From JAHEJX01 sp041605955 (GTDB lineage: Bacteria; Actinomycetota; Acidimicrobiia; Spongiisociales; UBA5794): a DNA stretch of 64,000 nucleotides. Shown here piece after piece: positions 56,041 to 64,000 of this stretch; within the stretch, counting starts at the first letter, position 1, and every line of letters starts with the position of its first letter. A model generated the notes under the pieces. It searched no databases. It was not told where the DNA came from and saw nothing but the letters and a program-made list of their open reading frames with translations. The stretch covers positions 51,053-115,052 of the forward strand of contig JBFIXI010000002.1 of assembly GCA_041605955.1 (NCBI GenBank), written 5' to 3'. Position numbers and translations under genes: made by a program.

Positions 56041-57066
56041 CTAGGCCGGCGCCGGGGCCATCACTTGATCGCCCCGGGTGAAGGTCTCGAACCACTCCAC
56101 GGTCTGCACCAGGCCCGACTTGATCGAGATCTGCGGCCACCAGCCGAGCTGCTCCGACGCCAACCCGATGTCGGGTACCCGGACTTCGGGATCGTCGATC
56201 GGGCGCGGCATGAATTCGATCGGGCTGATCGAACCGGTGATCTCGACGATGAGCTCGGCCAGGTCGAGGATCGACATTTCGCGGGGGTTGCCGATGTTCA
56301 TCGGTCCGACGTAGTCCGATACCAGCAGCCGTGTCAGTCCGTCGACGAGGTCGTCGACGTAGCACAGCGAGCGGGTCTGGTTGCCGTTGCCGTGAACCGG
56401 CAGCGGATCACCGAGGAGTGCCGCCATCACGAAAGCGGGCACCGCCCGGCCGTCGTTGGGCCGCATCCCTGGCCCGAACGTGTTGAAGATCCGTGGGATC
56501 TTCACGTCGATGTCGTAGGTGCGGTGGTACGCCATGACCAATGCCTCGGCATAGCGCTTGGCTTCGTCGTACACGCTGCGCGGCCCGACCGAGTTGACGT
56601 TGCCCCAGTAGCTCTCGTTCTGCGGGCTGACCAGCGGATCGCCGTAGACCTCACTGGTCGAAGCCAGCATGAATGTCGCCTCGGCCCGGTGGGCCAGTTC
56701 GAGGGCATTCTCCGTGCCACTGGAACCGACGCGCAGAGTCTCGATCGGATAGCGGGCATAGTCGATCGGCGAAGCCGCCGAAGCAAAGTGAAGGACGTAA
56801 TCGATATCTGTGGTTTCGATCGGAATCTCGGCAGCAACGTCGGCGTGGACGAACTCGACGTCGAGTTGTTCTGCCATCGCCGTGGCAGTGGCCGAGCGTC
56901 CGGTCAGCAGGTTATCCACAACCGTGACCCGAGCTCCGCCGGCGCGCAGCCGTTGGGTCAGATGAGATCCGAGGAACCCGGCACCGCCGAGCACAACGGC
57001 ATGGCGCCCTTCGAGCGCATCGTTGACTTGCCTATCGGATCCGAACCCGATCGAGGTCGTGTACAA
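56041..57066 (-). CDS. UDP-glucuronate decarboxylase-like NAD-dependent epimerase
   Basis: A ~341-residue extended SDR close to UDP-xylose synthase. The cofactor loop VVLGGAGFLGSHLTQRL, HFASAASPIDYARYPIETL, LASTSEVYGDPLVSPQNESY and WGNVNSVGPRSVYDEAKRYA (YxxxK and the arginine-rich UXS segment), RIFNTFGPGMRPNDGRAVPA and QTRSLCYVDDLVDG support UDP-glucuronate to UDP-xylose conversion. TTG 57066 is chosen because CATGAT lies 6 nt upstream and the Rossmann loop then starts 20 residues in; GTG 57126 is an in-frame longer start with no signal. Divergent from the glycan operon and convergent with ftsK. Confidence 0.8.
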   Translation of the reverse strand: MYTTSIGFGSDRQVNDALEGRHAVVLGGAGFLGSHLTQRLRAGGARVTVVDNLLTGRSATATAMAEQLDVEFVHADVAAEIPIETTDIDYVLHFASAASPIDYARYPIETLRVGSSGTENALELAHRAEATFMLASTSEVYGDPLVSPQNESYWGNVNSVGPRSVYDEAKRYAEALVMAYHRTYDIDVKIPRIFNTFGPGMRPNDGRAVPAFVMAALLGDPLPVHGNGNQTRSLCYVDDLVDGLTRLLVSDYVGPMNIGNPREMSILDLAELIVEITGSISPIEFMPRPIDDPEVRVPDIGLASEQLGWWPQISIKSGLVQTVEWFETFTRGDQVMAPAPA

Positions 57067-57126
57067 CCCGAAATCATGACCATTGGTCGCGTCGGAGGGG
57101 AAATCCCCATGCCAAGAACCGCCCAC

Positions 57127-57399
57127 CGTGAGCCCCCATGACTTTCTGCTCGCTGGCCTACAAGAAGCCTTCCCAGAATCGACATTAACCCGCTATGAGC
57201 CGACGCGCCACTCCGCTACCTATTTTGGGGTTTCAAGCCTGTGCACGCCGACTACTATCTCTGACCGATGAGGAGGCGATGCGGGGAGAGTAGGGGGCTT
57301 TGTTGTGTGGCTGGGCACGTTCTCGGTGGACATTTCGCAAGACTCGCGAGCTAGCGCGAGGACCAGGGTTGGGCGAGCGCGCCCGAAGGGCGGTGTGCG
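57127..57399. promoter_or_regulatory. Intergenic control region of the glycan cluster
   Basis: The largest gene-free stretch in the window (273 bp) lies between the divergent epimerase and dehydrogenase genes, and parts are less GC-rich than the surroundings. TACTAT (57253-57258) with TTTCAA 16 bp upstream is a possible promoter for the operon, which would give a leader of about 135 nt before ATG 57400. No convincing terminator hairpin or riboswitch is seen. Confidence 0.35.
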
Positions 57400-58356
57400 A
57401 TGAGGCTGTTGCTGGCAAGCCCGATCGCTCCCGAGGCCATCGAGCTGCTCCGCAGCCGGCACGATGTCGTGTTGGGTTTCGATTCCTATGTCGATCTCGT
57501 CGACCTGGTGGCGGATCGCGAAGGTCTCGTATTTCGTAGCGGAGTGGACGTCACCCGGCAGGTGATCGAGGCCGCTGACGATCTGCAATTGATGGTGCGC
57601 GCCGGATCGGGGCTCGACAACATCGATCTGCGAGCGGCGCGCCAGCGGGGGATTCGGGTAGCCCGGGTTCCGGGCGCCTCCCCCGAGGCGGTTGCGGAGT
57701 TGACGCTGGGCCTGATGTTGGCCGCGGTCCGTCACATCAGCCGGGCCGACGCGCTGATTCGCCGCGGGCAGTGGCCCAAGTACGAGCTGGGTGGATCGCT
57801 GATCGCCGACAAGACGATGGGGATAATCGGTGCCGGCCGTATTGGAAGCCGCGCCGGCGCCCTCTGCGCTGCCCTGGGAATGCGGGTCCTCGGATGTGTC
57901 AAACACCCCTCGCCGGACCGGGAATCCGAGTTGGCGCGAATGGGGATCAAGCTGGCCGATATCGACACGGTCATTGCAGAATCCGACGTCGTCTCCATCC
58001 ACACTCCGCTCAAGGATTCGACCAGGCACCTCATCGATGCCGGGATGCTCCAGAGGATGAGGCCGGGGGCGGTACTCATCAACACGGCTCGTGGAGGCGT
58101 AGTCGACGAGGCCGCCGTATATGCCGCGCTCACAGGGGGGCGCCTCAGGGCCGCCGCTTTCGATGTCCACGAACGCGAGGGAGACGGGGTCGTGCCGGCG
58201 CTGGCGGAGCTGCCGAATGTAGTGCTGACTCCCCACATCGGGGGCATGGCAGTGGAAACGCAGCGGGTCATCGGCCTTCGGGTCGCCGAGATCGTGGAGG
58301 CCTATCTCGGCGGTCTTCTCGACGACGTGCTCACCGCTGAGGAGTTCGTTCTGTGA
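57400..58356 (+). CDS. D-isomer-specific 2-hydroxyacid dehydrogenase, SerA-like
   Basis: A 318-residue NAD-dependent dehydrogenase: substrate-domain loop VRAGSGLDNIDLRAARQRGI, Rossmann motif MGIIGAGRIGSRAGALCAAL, HTPLKDSTRHLIDAGMLQRM, the catalytic Arg in LINTARGGVVDEAAVYAAL, Glu in DVHEREGDG and His in LTPHIGGMAVETQR. It resembles 3-phosphoglycerate dehydrogenase without a C-terminal ACT domain. At the head of a glycan operon it may make or use a sugar-acid or lactate-type substituent rather than serve serine synthesis; this is inference. The stop overlaps the transferase start as GTGA. Confidence 0.85.
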   Translation: MRLLLASPIAPEAIELLRSRHDVVLGFDSYVDLVDLVADREGLVFRSGVDVTRQVIEAADDLQLMVRAGSGLDNIDLRAARQRGIRVARVPGASPEAVAELTLGLMLAAVRHISRADALIRRGQWPKYELGGSLIADKTMGIIGAGRIGSRAGALCAALGMRVLGCVKHPSPDRESELARMGIKLADIDTVIAESDVVSIHTPLKDSTRHLIDAGMLQRMRPGAVLINTARGGVVDEAAVYAALTGGRLRAAAFDVHEREGDGVVPALAELPNVVLTPHIGGMAVETQRVIGLRVAEIVEAYLGGLLDDVLTAEEFVL

Positions 58357-59114
58357 TGGCGGCCGGAGATGGAAGCCAGCCGCATGACACGGCCGCCGAG
58401 TCTCCATACGTGGGTCAAGTGCGGGTGGCCGACCGCAGCCGGTTGTCGATAGCGGTCGGGTCGGCGCTGAAGCGAGTCATCGACCTCGTCGGTGCCTCCC
58501 TCCTGGTGGTGGCGTTGTCTCCTCTGATGCTCGCCGTCGCCCTCGCCATCAAGCTCGACAGCCGCGGGCCCGTGCTGTTCCATCAGGATCGGGTGGGCTC
58601 GAAGCGTATCTCCAAGGACGGCGTTATCGAGTGGAAGCAGACCACGTTTCGGGTGCACAAATTCCGCTCGATGTACCACGAGGCAGATCAATCGCTGCAC
58701 CGCGAGTACATCAAGTCGTTTGTGGAGGGCACGGTGGAGGAATCCGATGCTGCTCGATCGAACTACAAGCTGACCGGCGATCCCCGAGTCACCAGGATCG
58801 GCGGGCTGCTGAGGCGCACGAGCATCGACGAGCTTCCGCAGCTTTTCAACGTGATCGCCGGCGAAATGAGTCTGGTGGGTCCGCGGCCGGTGCCGCTCTA
58901 TGAAGTGGCCGAGTATGAGCCATGGCAGATGGAGCGCCTCCATGCTCTCCCCGGTATCACCGGCTACTGGCAGGTGCACGGCCGCGGGGTGGTGACCTTC
59001 GAAGAAATGATGCGCATGGACATCTTCTACGTCCGGAGCAGATCGTTGTGGTTGGATCTCAAGCTCCTCGCCATGACGCTTCCGGCTGTCGTGTCTGGCA
59101 AAGGGGCGGAGTGA
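58353..59114 (+). CDS. Phosphoglycosyl transferase (bacterial sugar transferase, WcaJ/PglC-type)
   Basis: A 253-residue member of the bacterial sugar transferase family, which loads the first sugar phosphate onto undecaprenyl phosphate. A single hydrophobic re-entrant helix (VIDLVGASLLVVALSPLMLA, about residues 42-61) leads into GPVLFHQDRVGSKR, VHKFRSMYHEAD, RRTSIDELPQLFNVIAGEMS (Asp-Glu catalytic pair) and LVGPRPVPLYEVAEYE, then PGITGYWQVHGRG. It lacks the N-terminal multi-helix part of full WcaJ. Its start lies within the upstream stop (GTGA) and its stop overlaps the next ATG by 1 nt. It should initiate the surface polysaccharide made by this cluster. Confidence 0.92.
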   Translation: MMAAGDGSQPHDTAAESPYVGQVRVADRSRLSIAVGSALKRVIDLVGASLLVVALSPLMLAVALAIKLDSRGPVLFHQDRVGSKRISKDGVIEWKQTTFRVHKFRSMYHEADQSLHREYIKSFVEGTVEESDAARSNYKLTGDPRVTRIGGLLRRTSIDELPQLFNVIAGEMSLVGPRPVPLYEVAEYEPWQMERLHALPGITGYWQVHGRGVVTFEEMMRMDIFYVRSRSLWLDLKLLAMTLPAVVSGKGAE

Positions 59115-60226
59115 TGGTAGGAACTAGAAAGATATCGGATTCAGAGATGAATGTGGCCGTCGTTGGCTGCGGCTACTGGGGGGTCAACTACCTCCGGGTA
59201 CTGCGTGAGCTGCCCGACGTGGGGCGCGTGTTTGCATTCGATGCGCGTCCCGAACGCCTGGCAGAGGTGGCAGACCGATTTCCCCACGCTGAGCCGATAG
59301 GTTCTCTCGAAGGGGTGGCCCAATCTGCAGCCATCGATGCTGTGATCATCTGCACCCCAGCCACCCGACATCATGAGGTGGCGTCGCCTCTGCTTGATGC
59401 GGGCAAGCACCTGCTGATCGAAAAGCCGATAACGACGATCTCCGCCGAAGCCCGCCTGCTCATCGACCAGGCGCGCGCCGCCGACCTCACGCTGATGGTG
59501 GGCCACACGTTCCTATTCAATGCGGGTGTGAACGCCGTCAAGGACCTTGTCGACGCCGGAAGCGCGGGCAACGTCTACTACCTGTACGCGCAACGGACGA
59601 ATCTGGGCCCGATCCGCTACGATGTGAACGCGCTGTGGGACTTGGCTCCCCACGACATCTCGATCTTCAATTACCTGCTCGGAGTGAACCCAATCTGGGT
59701 GAGCGCAGTGGGTTCGCGAGTGCTCGGCAGCAGCCGGGAGGATGTTGGCTTCGCCACCATCGGTTACGCCAACGGGGTCACCGCCCATGTTCACGTGAGC
59801 TGGGCAGATCCATTCAAGGTGCGCCAGGCCGTGGTGGTGGGAAGCGAGCAGCGCATTGTCTTCGACGACTTGAATGCGGCGGCTCCGGTGACGATCTACG
59901 AGAAAGGGGTGGCTCCCGGCACCGAGGACGTGCCGACATACGGTGAGTATCCGCTGCTCATCCGTGACGGCGACATCATCAGCCCCAAAGTGGCGGCCAG
60001 TGAGCCGCTGAAGAACCAGACGCGGCACTTCCTCGACGTCATGGGCGGCAGAGCCGAGCCCAAGTCGGATGGAAGCTTCGGGTTGCGCGTGGTGGAAGTC
60101 ATGGAGGCTATCGATCGTTCACTCGAGCTAAACGGGGCGCCCGTCGCCGTCGGTGAAGGAGCCAAGCCGCAAGCTCAGATGGATGTTTCGGTTGCCGCGC
60201 CGGCGGCTGCAAGCACAGAAGGGTAG
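59114..60226 (+). CDS. Gfo/Idh/MocA-family sugar dehydrogenase, WlbA-like
   Basis: A 370-residue NAD(P)-dependent oxidoreductase: VAVVGCGYWGVNYLRVLREL, VIICTPATRHHEVASPLLDA, HLLIEKPITTISAEA with the conserved EKP lysine, MVGHTFLFNAGVNAVKDLV, and the DLAPHDISIFNYLLG segment carrying the catalytic Asp/His. Paired with the following aminotransferase it suggests oxidation of a UDP-HexNAc-uronate at C3 followed by amination (WlbA/WlbE, WbpB/WbpE pathway). The N-acetyltransferase (WlbB/WbpD) that completes that pathway is not within the window. The C-terminal tail is Ala-rich. ATG 59114 is preceded by GGAG; ATG 59147 is a later option. Confidence 0.85.
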   Translation: MVGTRKISDSEMNVAVVGCGYWGVNYLRVLRELPDVGRVFAFDARPERLAEVADRFPHAEPIGSLEGVAQSAAIDAVIICTPATRHHEVASPLLDAGKHLLIEKPITTISAEARLLIDQARAADLTLMVGHTFLFNAGVNAVKDLVDAGSAGNVYYLYAQRTNLGPIRYDVNALWDLAPHDISIFNYLLGVNPIWVSAVGSRVLGSSREDVGFATIGYANGVTAHVHVSWADPFKVRQAVVVGSEQRIVFDDLNAAAPVTIYEKGVAPGTEDVPTYGEYPLLIRDGDIISPKVAASEPLKNQTRHFLDVMGGRAEPKSDGSFGLRVVEVMEAIDRSLELNGAPVAVGEGAKPQAQMDVSVAAPAAASTEG

Positions 60227-60235
60227 GGAACGGAT

Positions 60236-61369
60236 TTGGATGGAGTTATTGCAACGAGGAAGGTGCCCTTCGTCGATCTGAGCGCGCAGTTCGCGTCGAT
60301 CCGTGACGATATAGAGGCGGCCATCGCCGGGGTGTTGGAGCGCAACGACTTCATTCTCGGGGACAGCGTCGCTCGGTTCGAGGAGGAGATGGCCGCGTAC
60401 TGCGAGGCAGCACATGCGGTCGGTGTCGACTCCGGCACGTCGGCACTGGAGCTGGCGTTGATGGCGCTCGGTGTGGGAAGCGGCGACGAAGTCATCACAG
60501 TGGCCAACACCTTCATCGCTTCGGCGCTGGCGATCTCGTACGTGGGGGCCACTCCGGTGTTGGTGGACATCGACCCTGACACCTATCAGATCGATCCGGC
60601 GCTGATCGAAGCAGCGATCACGCCGCGCACGAAGGCGATCATGCCGGTGCACCTGTACGGGCACCCCGCCGACATGGACCCGATCAACGAGATCGCCCGC
60701 AGCCACGGCCTCAAGGTAGTCGAGGACGCCTCCCAGGCGCACGGTGCCCGCTACAAGGGGCGCCGAGTGGGGGCGCTCGGTGATGTCAGCGCCTTCAGCC
60801 TCTATCCGGCGAAGAACCTGGGTGCGTACGGCGATGCCGGGGTGGTCGTGACCGACGATCTCGAGATTGCCGACCAGATCCGGTTGCTGCGAAACTACGG
60901 ATCGAAGGTGAAATACCGACACGAGCTGCGCGGCTTCAACCGGCGGCTCGACACGCTCCAAGCGGCCGTACTTCGGGTCAAGTTGCGCTATTTGGATGCA
61001 TGGAACGCGGCCCGGCGCAACCATGGCGCGAAGTACGACGAGTTGCTGCAGGAGCACACAGACGTGGTTCGCCTGCCGGCCACGGCGGAATTCGCAGAGC
61101 CGGTGTTTCACTTGTACGTCGTGCAGCACGAGGAGCGGGACCGACTCCAGGAACATCTCGCAGATAGGGGAATCTCGACCGTCATCCATTACCCGATACC
61201 GATCCACCTCCAACCGGCGTACGCCGATCTCGGGCACGACGAGGGCTCGTTTCCGCTCACGGAACGAGCTGCGACTCGTATTCTGTCCCTTCCGATGTAT
61301 GCGGAGCTACAAGCCGACGACATCAACTACGTGTGCGATGCTGTGGCGGGCTTCTGCCGATCGCTGTGA
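60236..61369 (+). CDS. DegT/DnrJ/EryC1-family sugar aminotransferase
   Basis: A 377-residue PLP nucleotide-sugar aminotransferase: KVPFVDLSAQFASIRDDIEA, GVDSGTSALELALMALGVGS, DEVITVANTFIASALAI, VEDASQAHGARYKGRRVGAL, PLP lysine in FSLYPAKNLGAYGDAG and the LLRNYGSKVKYRHELRGFNR segment. Next to a WlbA-like dehydrogenase it is probably the 3-aminotransferase acting on the 3-keto UDP-sugar. TTG 60236 starts 9 nt after the dehydrogenase stop; the spacing leaves little room for a ribosome binding site (GGGAACGGA). Overlaps the next gene by 1 nt. Confidence 0.88.
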   Translation: MDGVIATRKVPFVDLSAQFASIRDDIEAAIAGVLERNDFILGDSVARFEEEMAAYCEAAHAVGVDSGTSALELALMALGVGSGDEVITVANTFIASALAISYVGATPVLVDIDPDTYQIDPALIEAAITPRTKAIMPVHLYGHPADMDPINEIARSHGLKVVEDASQAHGARYKGRRVGALGDVSAFSLYPAKNLGAYGDAGVVVTDDLEIADQIRLLRNYGSKVKYRHELRGFNRRLDTLQAAVLRVKLRYLDAWNAARRNHGAKYDELLQEHTDVVRLPATAEFAEPVFHLYVVQHEERDRLQEHLADRGISTVIHYPIPIHLQPAYADLGHDEGSFPLTERAATRILSLPMYAELQADDINYVCDAVAGFCRSL

Positions 61370-62565
61370 TGGATTTATCCCGTCCTGAGGCTGTGGCTGG
61401 GAACGGTCCGCCCCACGTGCGGTCCGGCGGTGGTGAGCACCTTGATGCTGCGAAGCGGCTGCATCGCTACCTGGTGAATCAGCACTGGGCTGGAGACACC
61501 CTCGTCGGTCCCGATCCGGGTATCCGCCTCAACGCTCGCGCCGGCAGATTCGTCAAGAGTTATCTGCCGTTTGTCGCATGGTCTGACCAGCTGACCTATA
61601 TCCAAGCGCAGGCCTATTGGATCATGGACAACTGGCTGCTTTACGAGATAACCGGTGAAGACCGCTATTGCGGGCTTGCACTCGCCGGTTCCGATAGTGT
61701 GCTGGACCGACAGCTTCCCGCCGGCTACTGGGAATATCCCAATCCGGAATGGCGCGGCCGCATTGCCACCGTCGAGGGGTGTTTCGGCGCGTTGGGCTTG
61801 GTCGACAGCTACGAGCACTCGGGCGATGCTCGGTACCTCGAGGGTGCCCTCGCCTGGCACGCCTACATGTCTCTGGGAGTCGGGTTCCGCTCTCAGCCGG
61901 AAGAGGGCATGCTCGCCGTGAACTACTTCGCGCACTTGACTGCCAACGGTGGTGGCGTGCCCAACAACAGCACCCTCGTCCTCTGGCTGGTGGCCCGGCT
62001 CTACGAGATCACCGGCAATGATTCATATCTCGAGCTGGCGGCGCCGCTCGTCCGCTGGCTGGCGCATGTTCAGCTTGAGTCGGGCGAGCTCCCTTACTCC
62101 GTGGGTTGGGGGAAGGTTCCAGATCGTCCCCACTACCTGTGCCAGCAGTACAACGCGTTCGAGTTCATGGACCTGGTGCATTACTTCGGCATCACCGAGG
62201 ACGAGTCCGTGCTCCCGATGATGGAGAAGCTGGCAGGCTTTCTCTCGCACGGTTTCACTGCCCAGGGCTTTGCCCGCTACGACTGCAAGAACGACGAAAT
62301 CGAAGTGATCTACTACACGGCCGCTGTGGCGCAAGCGCTGAGCCAGGCCACGCGGCTCGGATTGGGCGACTACTCGTCGGTGGCTTCCGACGCCTACGGT
62401 CGCGTCATCGGCCAGCAACGGAGCGACGGCGGGTTCCGTTTCCATTCGCGAGGCAACTATCGGTTCCTCGTGGACCGGCGCTCGTACCCCCGCTACTTGG
62501 CCATGATCCTCCACCACCTGCTCTTGGCCCATCGGGCCACTGCCGAGATCGGGGAATCCCAGTGA
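61369..62565 (+). CDS. Unassigned alpha/alpha-barrel-like protein in the glycan operon
   Basis: A 398-residue protein I cannot name. It has no signal peptide and is mostly helical, with recurrent motifs of an (alpha/alpha)6 toroid: QAYWIMDNWLLYEITGEDRY, GCFGALGLVDSYEHSGDARY, AHLTANGGGVPNNSTLVLWL, ARLYEITGNDSYLELAAPLV, YLCQQYNAFEFMDLVHYFGI and QRSDGGFRFHSRGNYRFLVD. Glycoside hydrolases, polysaccharide lyases and C5-epimerases of uronic acids share this fold, so it may trim or epimerise the polymer, or act in regulation. The frame starts at ATG 61369 within TGATG shared with the aminotransferase stop and ends overlapping the glycosyltransferase. Confidence 0.65.
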   Translation: MDLSRPEAVAGNGPPHVRSGGGEHLDAAKRLHRYLVNQHWAGDTLVGPDPGIRLNARAGRFVKSYLPFVAWSDQLTYIQAQAYWIMDNWLLYEITGEDRYCGLALAGSDSVLDRQLPAGYWEYPNPEWRGRIATVEGCFGALGLVDSYEHSGDARYLEGALAWHAYMSLGVGFRSQPEEGMLAVNYFAHLTANGGGVPNNSTLVLWLVARLYEITGNDSYLELAAPLVRWLAHVQLESGELPYSVGWGKVPDRPHYLCQQYNAFEFMDLVHYFGITEDESVLPMMEKLAGFLSHGFTAQGFARYDCKNDEIEVIYYTAAVAQALSQATRLGLGDYSSVASDAYGRVIGQQRSDGGFRFHSRGNYRFLVDRRSYPRYLAMILHHLLLAHRATAEIGESQ

Positions 62566-63848
62566 CTCATACCGACGCTGTGCCCGAAACGACGAGCGAC
62601 ACCGGGCCGGCTGCGCCGCTGAGAGTGGCTTACATCTTGCACCGGTTTCCTCACCTCACTGAGACGTTCATTGTTCGCGAGATGCACTGGCTGCAGGATC
62701 ACAACATCGATCTGACCATCTTCTCGTTGATGGCGCCCAAGAGTGTGGTTCGTTCTCGGCAAGCGGAGGACCTGCTGGCGTTGGGTCGATACAGTCCGGC
62801 CTTCTCGTGGGATGTCATGCGCTCCCAACTCTTCTACCTTGCTCGTAGCCCGCTCCGATACATGCGGGCGTTAGCTCGCGTCGCGTGGCAGACCTACCGC
62901 GAACCCAAGGTGATGCTTCTGGCGCTCGCCCTTTTTCCCAAGAGCGTCAGGTTCGCCCGTGACATGGAAGAGTTGGGAATCGACCACATCCACGCTCATT
63001 TCGCCTGGATCGAGGGTATCTCCGCTGGAGTCGCCAAGGACCTGAACGGCACGACATTCACCATCCATCCGCACGCTTTCGGACTGTTCACCCGCAATCG
63101 GCGGGATGTCCGTCGGGAGCTCGAGAACGCCACTCAGGTCGTGACCATATCGGAGTACCACCGGCGATACATTGCAGACCTCGCTCCGGGAGTGGCGGCC
63201 GACCACATTCGAGTCGTTCACTGCGGCATCGAACCCGATCGTATCCAGCCTCCCGCCGAGCGAACGAGAGAAGGGCCGCTTCGCATCCTTGCGGTGGGGC
63301 GGGCCGTGGAGAAGAAGGGTCACGAGTATCTGATCGAGGCATGCGGTCAGTTGCGAAAGCAGCGAGGCGACTTCCAATGCGATTTGGTCGTAGGGGCCGG
63401 CGGACGCCGTCAACAGTTGGAAGCGCTGGTCGATCGATTCGAACTGCGGGACTGTGTCAACCTGTTCGACGCTCGCGACGAGGACGGGATCTTCCAGCTG
63501 TTGGCCCAAGCCGACATCTTCGCATTGCCATGTGTGGTGGCCGAGTCCGGGGATCGCGACGGCGTCCCGGTTTCGTTGATGGAGGCGATGGCCAGCGAGC
63601 TGCCGGTGATTAGCACGCCCGTGACGGGCATTCCAGAGCTGATCGATGACGGAGAGAACGGCTTTCTCGTGCCGCCGCGCGATGCTCCAGCCCTGGCGGC
63701 AGCCCTCGAGACGCTTCTCGACGACGCAGAGTTACGCGCTCGGCTAGGTGCCGCGGGCCGGGCCAAGGTACTGAAGGAGTTCGACGTGCGAGACAGCGCA
63801 GCGACCATGGCCACGATTTTCCGCAGCGTTAGCGGAGGGCGCCGGTGA
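62562..63848 (+). CDS. Glycosyltransferase, GT4-type
   Basis: A 428-residue GT-B glycosyltransferase. The N-terminal half has YILHRFPHLTETFIVREMHW and the HIHAHFAWIEGISAGVAKDL segment; the C-terminal half has ILAVGRAVEKKGHEYLIEAC, LVVGAGGRRQQLEALVDRFE and the EX7E-type nucleotide-sugar site near GVPVSLMEAMASELPVISTP with VTGIPELIDDGENGFLVPPR. It should extend the lipid-linked sugar begun by the phosphoglycosyl transferase. GTG 62562 overlaps the upstream stop (GTGA); a frame open to 62106 lies wholly in the previous gene. Confidence 0.9.
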   Translation: MTHTDAVPETTSDTGPAAPLRVAYILHRFPHLTETFIVREMHWLQDHNIDLTIFSLMAPKSVVRSRQAEDLLALGRYSPAFSWDVMRSQLFYLARSPLRYMRALARVAWQTYREPKVMLLALALFPKSVRFARDMEELGIDHIHAHFAWIEGISAGVAKDLNGTTFTIHPHAFGLFTRNRRDVRRELENATQVVTISEYHRRYIADLAPGVAADHIRVVHCGIEPDRIQPPAERTREGPLRILAVGRAVEKKGHEYLIEACGQLRKQRGDFQCDLVVGAGGRRQQLEALVDRFELRDCVNLFDARDEDGIFQLLAQADIFALPCVVAESGDRDGVPVSLMEAMASELPVISTPVTGIPELIDDGENGFLVPPRDAPALAAALETLLDDAELRARLGAAGRAKVLKEFDVRDSAATMATIFRSVSGGRR

Positions 63849-63873
63849 TGACGTGCAGAATCGAGGTGAGGGG

Positions 63874-64000
63874 ATGAGAATCAGCCTGTTCGGACTCGGA
63901 TACGTCGGCTCCGTGTCGGCCGCATGCATGGCGGCCGCAGGGCACGAGGTCATCGGGGTCGACATCAACGAGCTCAAACTGGACACCATCCGATCCGGGC
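63874..64000 (+). CDS. UDP-glucose/GDP-mannose 6-dehydrogenase family, N terminus (partial)
   Basis: Cut off by the window end after 42 codons. The N-terminal NAD loop MRISLFGLGYVGSVSAACMA then AAGHEVIGVDINELKLD is that of nucleotide-sugar 6-dehydrogenases, and the wording is closer to GDP-mannose dehydrogenase (AlgD) than to Ugd. GAGGTGAGGGG before ATG 63874 is a good ribosome binding site. A uronic acid product would suit the epimerase/decarboxylase and WlbA-like genes nearby. Confidence 0.8.
   Translation, partial: MRISLFGLGYVGSVSAACMAAAGHEVIGVDINELKLDTIRSG

Noticed and set aside
57220..58407. 395-codon minus-strand frame opposite the 2-hydroxyacid dehydrogenase
   Set aside because: Composition is His/Arg/Gln-rich as expected of an antisense frame, and the plus-strand gene has a full set of catalytic motifs.

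Overview
The window is 64 kb of high-GC, tightly packed bacterial chromosome with frequent GTG and TTG starts and many 1-4 nt gene overlaps. Inositol-3-phosphate synthase, the actinobacterial form of SerC, DnaE2, RNase J, a DinB/TIGR03084-type protein and TANNNT -10 boxes 6-9 nt before start codons all point to Actinomycetota. A deep branch such as Acidimicrobiia is my inference, not something a marker here proves. I see no rRNA, tRNA, insertion sequence, prophage or CRISPR array, and no gene-free stretch longer than about 275 bp.

Layout. 1-12.4 kb is housekeeping metabolism: dnaE2 end, a stress protein, an acyl-CoA synthetase, an ACT regulator, threonine aldolase, a LysR regulator divergent from inositol-3-phosphate synthase across a perfect palindrome, serC, an aminotransferase, an AroQ-alpha/beta hydrolase fusion and a lipoate ligase-like protein. 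12.4-21.3 kb holds lipoproteins, an ABC exporter that seems to start at ATT, a NUDIX enzyme, and an operon of response regulator, histidine kinase, flavin reductase, SDR and DUF971. 21.3-30.6 kb holds the giant helicase Lhr, two HAD phosphatases, RraA, a BtpA-like protein, a DinB-like protein and a LOG-family protein.

30.6-34 kb holds a two-gene module, a VWA protein and an AAA+ protein resembling the CobT/CobS cobaltochelatase pair. The VWA protein also carries an HEVVH zinc-protease-like motif, and the AAA+ partner has lost both magnesium-binding positions of its Walker motifs. 34.7-42 kb is a galactoside-use operon: GH42 beta-galactosidase, sugar-binding lipoprotein, two permeases with unusual extra regions, and GalT.

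42.8-56 kb carries the M16 peptidase-dapB-dapA-RNase J-ftsK series that I recall as a conserved actinobacterial neighbourhood. Here it is interrupted by a kelch lipoprotein, a thioredoxin-TPR protein, an orphan PaaK-like adenylating enzyme, an atypical LuxR-type regulator, a protein built of eleven 22-residue amphipathic repeats, and a GDSL hydrolase. 56-64 kb is surface-glycan biosynthesis: a UDP-glucuronate decarboxylase-like enzyme divergent from an overlapping operon of 2-hydroxyacid dehydrogenase, phosphoglycosyl transferase, sugar dehydrogenase, sugar aminotransferase, an unassigned alpha/alpha-barrel-like protein, a glycosyltransferase and a truncated nucleotide-sugar dehydrogenase.

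Across the window two ways of starting translation coexist. About twenty genes have TANNNT six to nine nucleotides before the start and no Shine-Dalgarno, as in leaderless mRNAs. About a dozen others have clear purine-rich ribosome binding sites. This pattern was used to choose several starts. The most unusual items are the AAA+/HExxH-VWA pair, the 22-mer repeat protein, the AroQ-hydrolase fusion, the LysR palindrome and two unrelated triplicated 13-bp intergenic repeats.
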